Shown here piece by piece: positions 1 through 5,155 of a stretch of DNA of 5,155 bases. The DNA is taken from the NCBI GenBank assembly GCA_937889795.1, contig CALBZH010000333.1, positions 1-5,155 of the forward strand, written 5' to 3'. Each line of letters starts with the position of its first letter. Positions within the stretch are counted from its first letter, which is position 1. This stretch comes from an uncultured Syntrophobacteraceae bacterium. Its GTDB lineage: Bacteria; Desulfobacterota; Syntrophobacteria; Syntrophobacterales; Syntrophobacteraceae. Both the position numbers and the translations under genes were made by a program. Below the pieces are notes generated by a model. That model searched no databases, was not told the origin of the DNA, and saw only the letters and a list, made by a program, of their open reading frames with translations.

Positions 1-1
1 G

Positions 2-976
2 CTTCGGCGTAGAGTGCATGATGGTGGGAAAGGTGGTTCCATCCTTTCTCAACGCTCTGTATTCGTTGAGACCAATCTTTTCCCCGTTCAGGACTCGTCT
101 TGCGTTCTCGATCGCCTTAGGACGGTCTTCTTCGGCAATCATCAGGAAGCCGTCCAACCCCGCCTCGAAATCCTCGTGCGTATAGCCGAAATGAGTGGAC
201 GCATTCCGGTTCACGAAGGTCAGGGTTCCATCGAGGTCCATCTCAAAGATCGTTTCAGGAAGCAATTCCGCCAACTCTCGAAAGCGCTCCTGGCTTTCTC
301 GCAGCTCCGCCTCCGCCCGCATGCGCTCTGCCCGCGCAATGGCTTCTCGACGAGCCAACTGGTACTGGCGAATCAGGAGGATGACCATGAAGCACGTGCT
401 TGCCATAGCCAGGACAAAGAGCGTGTTAACACCGGACAGGAATTGGTCGAGCCGCTCGCGTTGCTCGTTCAGGACGTTCTGAGCAGCCATTTCGGACTCG
501 CGGTGCAACGCCCTGGCCTTCTCGAAAGCGCTGGAGGCTCGAGATAAGACGATCTCAATCGTGGTGGCGGACTCGGGACCGTAGCCAGACAGACCTTCTG
601 CCAGCCAAAGCCGAAGGTCGGTGATGGCCGGAGCCACAACGGCATGGAAGGCGGAAGCTTGGATCATGTTGTCGAACACGTACGTGTTGCGCAGGCTGAT
701 GACTGCGGAATGAACCATTTCAACTTGCCCGCGAAGGCGGCGGAAATTCTCGGAGCTTGGGACGGCCCTGGTAAGACGTGCCAGAGAGACAACTTCCGCA
801 AAATCCTCAAGGATGACCTTCACATCGGCGAGCTGCAACAGCAGGGTATTGGGCAGATTCTTTTCCACAGAGCGCAAGGTGATGTTGGTCAGGAGTCCGG
901 CTGCAACCAGCGAAGCCAGGAAGGCTCCGACAGCGCTCCACTGCAGGACTTGAATGAGATGGCGAGATGGCTTCAC
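2..976 (-). CDS. Membrane-bound PAS-domain sensor protein (probable histidine kinase or similar), C-terminus beyond window
   Basis: This frame is open to the left edge, so only the first 325 residues are visible. The GTG start overlaps the stop of the upstream TAXI gene (GTGA), with a possible ribosome site AAGGAAA at 993..987. A hydrophobic helix at about residues 8-30 is followed by a periplasmic region at about 31-183, rich in predicted helix. A second membrane helix spans about 185-202 (FVLAMASTCFMVILLI). A charged Arg/Ala/Glu linker at about 205-235 looks like a signalling coiled coil. Next comes a PAS domain from about 230, with ETIFEMDLDGTLTFVNRNA, the FGYTHEDF helix and the YRALRKDGTTFPTIMHSTP strand. 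Such two-pass PAS proteins are usually sensor histidine kinases, sometimes diguanylate cyclases. The output module is not visible, so the class is open. The coupling to a binding protein suggests that it senses the liganded TAXI protein (inference). The PAS assignment is firm. Confidence 0.88.
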   Translation of the reverse strand, partial: MKPSRHLIQVLQWSAVGAFLASLVAAGLLTNITLRSVEKNLPNTLLLQLADVKVILEDFAEVVSLARLTRAVPSSENFRRLRGQVEMVHSAVISLRNTYVFDNMIQASAFHAVVAPAITDLRLWLAEGLSGYGPESATTIEIVLSRASSAFEKARALHRESEMAAQNVLNEQRERLDQFLSGVNTLFVLAMASTCFMVILLIRQYQLARREAIARAERMRAEAELRESQERFRELAELLPETIFEMDLDGTLTFVNRNASTHFGYTHEDFEAGLDGFLMIAEEDRPKAIENARRVLNGEKIGLNEYRALRKDGTTFPTIMHSTPK

Positions 977-2094
977 GGCGCTGGCGTTTCCTTTGAGAGT
1001 AAGCCTCGTTCTCGGTAGAACCTCTCCGCTCCTGGGTGAAGGGGTATCGAGATGCCATTCAATGCCGTCTGGAGTGAGACGACCTTCCCTTGCGGATGGC
1101 CATTCTGGATGGCCGTCAAGGTGCTTTCGCTCCAGAGCGCGGACGTGATTTTGTACACGACATCCTCATTCATGGATGCGTTGACCGCCAACAGAGCGTG
1201 TACCTGGAGGGTCGGCGTCGACGGAATTCCCGGGTAGACCCCAGCCGCGACCTCGCCCGGGACCAGATAAGGAAAACGTGCGTGGATGGATTGCATCACC
1301 TCGGGAGCGATAGGGACCAGGAACAGCCCTAGGTCGGATATCCGGTTGACAGCTTCCATCGGAGTACCCGCCATGACCACAAAACCTTGAAGCTGGCTCA
1401 TTCTGATCTTCTCGATGGTGAATTCCGGTTTCAGATAAACCGGAGAGAAATCGCGCTCGGACAGATTGTGGGCTTCAAGGACGCTCCTCATCACCATCAA
1501 GCTTCCCGATCCGACTTCGTCGATAGAGATGCGCTTGCCCCGAAAGTCAGCCACGCTGCGTATCCCTGCATCCTGTCGCGTCACAATCTGGAGCTTCTCG
1601 GGATACAAACTTGCCACCGCTCGGATGCGCCGCACACGTTCGTTTCCCGCAAACACCCCTTCACCTCGAAATGCCCACCACGCAACGTCAGCCTGAATCA
1701 ACCCCGCCTCAATCTCGCCGCCAGCCAATGCGAGCGCATTGGCCACCGACCCTCCCGAAGTTTGAGCCACGCCAACGAGCTCGTGCTGACCGAGCTCGTT
1801 CTTGCCCGCGTCCTTCCCTCCCGTTACGGTAGCTGTGATTCCCTGTGCAATCAGCTTGCCAATGGGATGATAGACACCAGAAAGCCCACCCGTACCGATG
1901 CGAAACTGACGTGCGGTCTCTCCCGTCGAAGGGAAGGGGGCCGCCAGGAGAACGCCGATGAGCATGGCTGCCACGGTGCAGGCTGGTCTGGTCATGAGCC
2001 CGACCAGCCAATGGCTCGGGCGGTGTAATGGGGGAAACGAGTGCTTTGTTGGATGGATTCCGAGCAAACAACGAGACGTCTGGCATCCGGACAT
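973..2094 (-). CDS. TAXI family TRAP transporter solute-binding protein
   Basis: Periplasmic substrate-binding protein of the TAXI (TRAP-associated extracytoplasmic immunogenic) family, 373 residues from this start. Family hallmarks appear in order. FRIGTGGLSGVYHPIG is at 64-79. SGGSVANALALAGGEIEAGL at 113-132 is followed by the IQADVAWWAF segment. RIRAVASLYPEKLQIVTR is at 156-173, and VADFRGKRISIDEVGSGS at 181-198. PMEAVNRI is at 245-252, and the C-terminal IPLHPGAERFYRERGLL is at 350-366. TAXI proteins normally deliver organic acids to a fused DctQM permease, but no permease gene lies next to it here. Instead it overlaps a PAS sensor by four bases. An ideal AAGGAGG five bases upstream supports the start at 2094. 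However, the signal-peptide-like segment (TVAAMLIGVLLAAPFP) begins only at about residue 40. An in-frame ATG at 1995 (residue 34, 340-residue product) would give a conventional signal peptide but has no clear ribosome site. The ligand cannot be told from the sequence. Confidence 0.93.
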   Translation of the reverse strand: MSGCQTSRCLLGIHPTKHSFPPLHRPSHWLVGLMTRPACTVAAMLIGVLLAAPFPSTGETARQFRIGTGGLSGVYHPIGKLIAQGITATVTGGKDAGKNELGQHELVGVAQTSGGSVANALALAGGEIEAGLIQADVAWWAFRGEGVFAGNERVRRIRAVASLYPEKLQIVTRQDAGIRSVADFRGKRISIDEVGSGSLMVMRSVLEAHNLSERDFSPVYLKPEFTIEKIRMSQLQGFVVMAGTPMEAVNRISDLGLFLVPIAPEVMQSIHARFPYLVPGEVAAGVYPGIPSTPTLQVHALLAVNASMNEDVVYKITSALWSESTLTAIQNGHPQGKVVSLQTALNGISIPLHPGAERFYRERGLLSKETPAP

Positions 2095-2099
2095 GCTTC

Positions 2100-2106
2100 C
2101 CTCCTT
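2100..2106 (-). promoter_or_regulatory. Shine-Dalgarno of the TAXI gene
   Basis: AAGGAGG lies five bases before the ATG at 2094..2092, the best ribosome site in the window. It decides in favour of the upstream start over the ATG at 1995..1993, which has no purine-rich match at the right distance. Part of it is also in the right arm of a hairpin (CCTTTG/CAAAGG), so its access could be regulated. Confidence 0.75.
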
Positions 2107-2123
2107 TGCTCAAGGTACAAAGG
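2103..2123 (-). promoter_or_regulatory. Possible hairpin covering the TAXI ribosome binding site
   Basis: On the minus strand CCTTTG (2123..2118) and CAAAGG (2108..2103) are exact reverse complements separated by nine bases. The right arm includes the first four bases of the AAGGAGG Shine-Dalgarno. If it forms in the mRNA it would partly hide the ribosome site. A six-pair stem can occur by chance, so this is a weak call. Confidence 0.3.
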
Positions 2124-2130
2124 CAGCAAT

Positions 2131-2203
2131 GGGTATGATTCTCTGCCGAGAGACCCTAAAAGCATAACCGTGGAGTCGTTGGGCGGCGTCTGCATTGCTG
2201 CAG
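2131..2203 (-). other. Two further small hairpins in the presumed 5' leader of the TAXI operon
   Basis: Read on the minus strand, CTGCA-GCAA-TGCAG (2203..2190) is a five-pair stem with a GNRA-type tetraloop. TCTCT-CGGC-AGAGA (2153..2140) is a second five-pair stem. It can alternatively be enclosed by GGGT (2156..2153) and ACCC (2134..2131). With the hairpin at the ribosome site they would make a structured leader. No known riboswitch class was recognised. Confidence 0.25.
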
Positions 2204-2274
2204 GAATTTCCGGAGGAGCGGCAAAGCCAACCGAATCTTGGACGGGGACGATTCTGGAGAGGGCGTGCTTGCAC

Positions 2275-2302
2275 ACCTTAGCATGTCCCAGATTCTTGTC
2301 AA
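2275..2302 (-). promoter_or_regulatory. Candidate sigma-70 promoter for the TAXI-sensor operon
   Basis: On the minus strand a perfect -35 TTGACA (2302..2297) is followed after 16 bases by TAAGGT (2280..2275). TGC directly before it matches the extended -10 pattern TGn. The -10 keeps only the most conserved bases (T, A and final T). Transcription would begin near 2268 and leave a leader of about 170 nt before the ATG at 2094. This is read by eye from consensus only. Confidence 0.42.
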
Positions 2303-2453
2303 CGCACAACCCGCGCCGATACCAGGACAGGATGCGGTCTTGCGGACGCTTCCCATGATCGGACATCCGGTCCATCGGGTGCAATTCACGACCATCAAGG
2401 CTCGTCGCAAGAGGCGCTTTCTTGGTTGCATTCATGACACTGGTTGGGGTAGT

Positions 2454-2475
2454 TAATCCCTGATTTCAAGGATTA
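2454..2475. promoter_or_regulatory. Near-perfect 22-bp palindrome, operator candidate upstream of the hydrolase operon
   Basis: The arms TAATCC (2454-2459) and GGATTA (2470-2475) are exact inverted repeats, and inner bases TGA/TCA also pair. In total nine of eleven symmetric positions match. It ends 37 bases before the ATG at 2513, a usual place for a dimeric repressor or activator site. It is not followed by a T run, so it does not look like an intrinsic terminator. The binding protein is unknown. Confidence 0.4.
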
Positions 2476-2512
2476 TCCACTCCATCGCATCGAGAGAGCG
2501 CCAAACCCCATC

Positions 2513-3361
2513 ATGCAGAAAATGGGCTTCATGACCTCGTCGTTCGTCGTTCTCGTCCTCACCCTGCTCGGTGCGTACGTTGCCCTGACAGCCGTTCTTT
2601 ACCTATTTCAGGGGCGCTTTCTCTATTTCCCGGAACGGGAAATGGGATCGACCCCGCATGATGTGCGGTTGCCTTTTGAATCGATCTATTTCAGGGCCTC
2701 AGACAACGTAGAGCTCTACGGCTGGTTCGTCCCGAAGCCGCAGGCGAAGGGTGTGATCCTGCTCTGTCATGGCAACGCCGGGAATATCTCCCATCGCCTC
2801 GAATACTTGCAGCTGTTCAACAAGCTCGGATTCAGCACATTCATCTTCGATTATCGAGGGTTTGGAAGAAGCGAGGGAAAGCCTTCGGAAGTTGGGACCT
2901 ATCGGGATGCCCAAGGGGCGTGGAGCTACCTCGTCGATAAGCGCGGTCTTTGTCCCGAGGAGATCGTGGTTTACGGGGAGTCCCTTGGAGGAGCGATTGG
3001 AGCGTGGCTGGCCAAGGAGCGTCATCCTGGAGCGCTGATCGTCGCCTCCAGTTTCACTTCGGTTCCGGATGTTGCCGCCGCCCTCTATCCCTTGTTTCCC
3101 GTACGATGGCTGGCCCATTACCAGTACGACACCAGACGCTTTCTGAGCGTGGTCGCGTGTCCGGTTCTCGTGATCCACAGCTCAGAGGATGAGATCATTC
3201 CTTTTGCCCATGGCCAGGACCTTTTCCAGGAGGCAAAGGATCCGAAGGCGTTTCTCGAGATCCGTGGAAGCCACAATGCGGGCTTCATCGAGTCTGGAGA
3301 CGTCTATCTGAAGGGGATCAGCACCTTTTTGTCCGAGCACCTTCCTAAAGCTGGACCGTGA
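2513..3361 (+). CDS. Membrane-anchored alpha/beta hydrolase (ABHD13/BEM46-like serine hydrolase)
   Basis: A complete 282-residue alpha/beta hydrolase with one N-terminal membrane helix (about residues 8-33, SFVVLVLTLLGAYVALTAVL). The conserved linker GRFLYFPEREMGSTPHDVRLPF follows. The oxyanion region is HGNAGN (86-91), and FDYRGFGRSEG at 112-122 is the usual post-strand loop. The nucleophile elbow is GESLGG with Ser157. Asp226 in SSEDEIIP and His254 in GSHN complete the triad. Length and order match the bacterial ABHD13/BEM46-like proteins, which are annotated as hydrolases without a settled substrate. The catalytic domain should sit at the membrane surface; its side was not determined. The start has only a weak GAGAGAG upstream (2492-2498), and in-frame ATGs at residues 4 and 7 are possible alternatives. 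The stop shares its last base with the start of the next gene (TGATG), so the two are translationally coupled. Fold and triad are certain; the substrate is not. Confidence 0.93.
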   Translation: MQKMGFMTSSFVVLVLTLLGAYVALTAVLYLFQGRFLYFPEREMGSTPHDVRLPFESIYFRASDNVELYGWFVPKPQAKGVILLCHGNAGNISHRLEYLQLFNKLGFSTFIFDYRGFGRSEGKPSEVGTYRDAQGAWSYLVDKRGLCPEEIVVYGESLGGAIGAWLAKERHPGALIVASSFTSVPDVAAALYPLFPVRWLAHYQYDTRRFLSVVACPVLVIHSSEDEIIPFAHGQDLFQEAKDPKAFLEIRGSHNAGFIESGDVYLKGISTFLSEHLPKAGP

Positions 3362-5154
3362 TGGGGAGAGAGTCCTTCGGCAGAGCTGGACCGTTGGCAA
3401 CCGTCTTCTTTGCCGGCTTGACCGGGGTAATCACTCAGGTCTTGATTTTGAGGGAGCTGCTCGTCTTGTTCCATGGCAACGAGCTGTCGACCGGCTTATT
3501 CTACAGCAGCTGGCTTGTAGGGACCGCAGTCGGGGCTGGAGCAGCAGGCTTCTGGCATCGCGCAAAGGGGCCGGCCAAAGCGGTGTTTCCTGTTGTTCTC
3601 CTTTTCGGCTGCCTTGTTATTCCAGCCTCCTTGCTCATTATTCGCGGGTCAAGAATTCTCTGGGCACTGCCCATTGGAGAAGCGGTATCCCTCCCCCTCA
3701 TGGTGGTCATCTGCCTTGTCGCCGCCTTTCCTCCCTGCGCGATCCTGGGATCCCTGTTCAGCATGGCTTGGTCTTGTTATGTGGATCAAATGTCGGAGGC
3801 CACTGGCGAGAGTCCGATCCGGGTCTACGTTTTTGAAGGGCTTGGAGCCGCCGCGGGAGGTGCTGTCTTTTACAGTGTCCTGCTTCCTTACCTCCCTCCG
3901 TTCCATGCCGCACTTGCGATCGCGGCCCTTCTAGCGGGCCTGGCAATCGTGCATGGCATCAGCGTGAAGTTAGGAGGTGGCGGCTCTGCCGTTCTGGGTG
4001 TGACGGGATGCGTGAGTGCCCTCCTGCTGCTCACGAGCGTCTGGACCATGAACGAACTGGAGTCCGCCAGCCGCAGGTGGCAATGGGGAGACCGCTTCGT
4101 CACCGTGCGGGATACGCCGTACCACAACCTGGCACTGCTTGAAGAAGCTGGGCTTTTTTCCCTCTTTGGAAACGGCCTGTGGTACTTTTCAGCGCCAGAT
4201 CCCCTGGTTGCTGAATTTGCTGCCCATCCGGTTTTGCTCCAACATTCGTGCCCGAAGGCCGTCCTCTTGATCGGGGGGGGCATTTCGGGACTCCTCACGG
4301 AAGCCCTCAAACACCCGGATATGGCCACCGTGGACTACGTCGAGCCGGATCCTCAGCTGATTGCCCTTGCGAGGGAGCACCTGCCCACCGATCTTGTGTC
4401 CGTTCTCACCGATCCGCGTGCTCGAGTCATTCACCAGGATGCCGTCTCTTTTGTTCAAGCCGCTGGCCGCCCCTACGACGTGATCCTGCTCAATGTGGGT
4501 GAGCCGATGAACCTGGAGCAGAATCGCTTCTACACGGTTGAGTTTTTCCATGCCATCAAACGGCACCTCCGATCGGACGGAATCTTCTCGTTCGCAATCG
4601 CAACGCCCCCGGATATGGTCGGCTTGACGCAGGGCCGGCTTTTGAGATCGCTGAATACGACGTTGCGGGCCGTTTTCCCTAAGGTATTGCTCGTGATGGG
4701 GAGCGAAGGAGCGCGATTTCTCGCGACTGTCGATGAGCACGGTCTCAAGAGCGAGCCACAGGAGCTGATTCTCCGAGCCAGGACACGAGGATTGAGCCTG
4801 AGCTATCTGAACGAGGCTGCGTTGCGTGACCTGTTCAGCCCCTTCCGAGCTCAATACCTGGATGCTTTTCTGCAGCAGGGAGTCTCTCCCCCTCCCAATG
4901 AAGACTTCAGACCCGTTTGTGCGCTTCAAAGTCTCCTGGTCTGGAGCGCGCAGATCCATCCAGCCCTACAGCCCATCCTCCTGAGCATGACTTCCAAGGG
5001 GGGAGGTTGGCTCTGGGGGGTCGTTTCCAGCCTGATGGTCTTCATGGTGGTTTCCGCGTGCGTTGCAAGGCGACGTGGGAGCAGAAGCCCCGGCGTGGGC
5101 ATGAGCGTGCTCTTGATGGGAAGCGCCCAGATGATCCTTCAATTGAGCCTCGTC
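3361..5154 (+). CDS. Fused multi-pass membrane / spermidine-synthase-like protein, C-terminus beyond window
   Basis: The frame runs to the right edge; 598 residues are visible. The N-terminal 230 residues hold about seven or eight membrane helices. They begin with a segment typical of the fused MFS/spermidine synthase family (TGVITQVLILRELLVLFHGN, residues 21-40). A soluble Rossmann domain follows at about 245-530. It has the AdoMet-type loop LLIGGGISG (302-310), the acidic YVEPD (326-330), HQDAVSF (358-364) and YDVILLNVGEP (372-382). NRFYTVEFFHAIKRHL (388-403) and NEDFRPVCALQSLLVW (513-528) come next. Two further membrane helices begin at about 551 and 578, so a second membrane half probably lies outside the window. 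In spermidine synthase the YDVI-type strand ends in D-x-x-D-P. Here the first Asp is Asn378 and the second Glu381, so normal aminopropyl transfer is doubtful. A GTG just before the ATG (3358) is an alternative start. Confidence 0.86.
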   Translation, partial: MGRESFGRAGPLATVFFAGLTGVITQVLILRELLVLFHGNELSTGLFYSSWLVGTAVGAGAAGFWHRAKGPAKAVFPVVLLFGCLVIPASLLIIRGSRILWALPIGEAVSLPLMVVICLVAAFPPCAILGSLFSMAWSCYVDQMSEATGESPIRVYVFEGLGAAAGGAVFYSVLLPYLPPFHAALAIAALLAGLAIVHGISVKLGGGGSAVLGVTGCVSALLLLTSVWTMNELESASRRWQWGDRFVTVRDTPYHNLALLEEAGLFSLFGNGLWYFSAPDPLVAEFAAHPVLLQHSCPKAVLLIGGGISGLLTEALKHPDMATVDYVEPDPQLIALAREHLPTDLVSVLTDPRARVIHQDAVSFVQAAGRPYDVILLNVGEPMNLEQNRFYTVEFFHAIKRHLRSDGIFSFAIATPPDMVGLTQGRLLRSLNTTLRAVFPKVLLVMGSEGARFLATVDEHGLKSEPQELILRARTRGLSLSYLNEAALRDLFSPFRAQYLDAFLQQGVSPPPNEDFRPVCALQSLLVWSAQIHPALQPILLSMTSKGGGWLWGVVSSLMVFMVVSACVARRRGSRSPGVGMSVLLMGSAQMILQLSLV

Positions 5155-5155
5155 T

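Larger units (their letters stand above)
2095..2512. other. Intergenic region between divergent operons, no convincing gene
   Basis: The 418 bases between the two start codons hold control elements rather than a gene. The left part carries the candidate promoter and structured leader of the minus-strand operon. The right part carries a 22-bp palindrome before the hydrolase. Open frames crossing the region (for example 2435..1992 minus and 2041..2358 plus) show no recognisable protein motif, and the first runs into the TAXI gene. No convincing plus-strand -35/-10 pair was found: TTGCAT at 2426-2431 has no good -10 at the usual spacing. Confidence 0.65.

Noticed and set aside
14..547. Plus-strand 177-codon open frame, and the shorter frame 195-482
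   Set aside because: It lies antisense to the PAS sensor, whose minus-strand translation shows clear membrane helices and PAS motifs. The plus-strand product has no recognisable motif.
644..1018. Plus-strand 124-codon open frame
   Set aside because: Antisense to the periplasmic domain of the sensor; no family features.
1387..2028. Plus-strand 213-codon open frame
   Set aside because: Antisense to the well-supported TAXI gene; its His/Arg-rich composition is typical of a shadow frame.
2240..2262. GGGGACGA-like segment resembling guanidine-type riboswitch cores
   Set aside because: Only a few bases match and the conserved surrounding stems are absent.
1992..2435. Minus-strand 147-codon open frame crossing the intergenic region
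   Set aside because: Overlaps the TAXI start by about 100 bases in another frame, has no recognisable motif and no clear ribosome site. It cannot be fully excluded without homologues.
2426..2457. Possible plus-strand promoter TTGCAT ... GTTAAT before the hydrolase
   Set aside because: The spacing is about 20 bases and both boxes are weak. Not enough to call.
2454..2475. Palindrome read as an intrinsic terminator
   Set aside because: It is followed by mixed sequence with no T run on either strand, and it lies between divergent genes where no terminator is needed.
2699..3178. Minus-strand 159-codon open frame
   Set aside because: Antisense to the alpha/beta hydrolase core, including its nucleophile elbow.
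4189..4959. Minus-strand 256-codon open frame
   Set aside because: Antisense to the spermidine-synthase-like domain, where the plus frame shows the Rossmann loop and family motifs in order.

Overview
The window is ordinary bacterial chromosome, moderately GC-rich by eye (not counted). It holds two divergent gene pairs separated by an intergenic region of about 420 bases. A periplasmic TAXI-type binding protein and a two-pass PAS sensor suggest a Gram-negative organism. The mix with a fused membrane/spermidine-synthase-like protein recalls deltaproteobacterial, Nitrospirota or Methylomirabilota-type genomes. That placement is only an inference, because no rRNA or other taxonomic marker is present.

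Minus strand, right to left: a TAXI-family solute-binding protein (2094 to 973) is followed by a membrane-bound PAS-domain signalling protein that starts at 976 and runs off the left edge of the window. The stop and start codons overlap as GTGA, so the two are very probably one translationally coupled unit. No TRAP membrane subunit lies in between. The simplest reading is that the TAXI protein presents a ligand to the sensor, either instead of or in addition to feeding a transporter. The output domain of the sensor lies outside the window.

Centre (2095-2512): no convincing gene. For the leftward operon there is a plausible promoter (TTGACA and an extended -10) and a leader of about 170 nt. 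The leader has three small hairpins, one overlapping a near-ideal Shine-Dalgarno sequence. Upstream of the rightward operon there is a near-perfect 22-bp palindrome that looks like an operator.

Plus strand, left to right: a membrane-anchored alpha/beta hydrolase of the ABHD13/BEM46-like type (2513-3361) has a complete Ser-Asp-His triad. It overlaps by one base (TGATG) a long membrane protein with an internal spermidine-synthase-like Rossmann domain, which runs off the right edge. In that domain the catalytic aspartate position of true aminopropyltransferases is asparagine and the next acidic position is glutamate. It is therefore probably not a standard spermidine synthase.

No RNA genes, mobile elements, CRISPR arrays or transposon ends were seen. 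Both outer genes are cut by the window edges.
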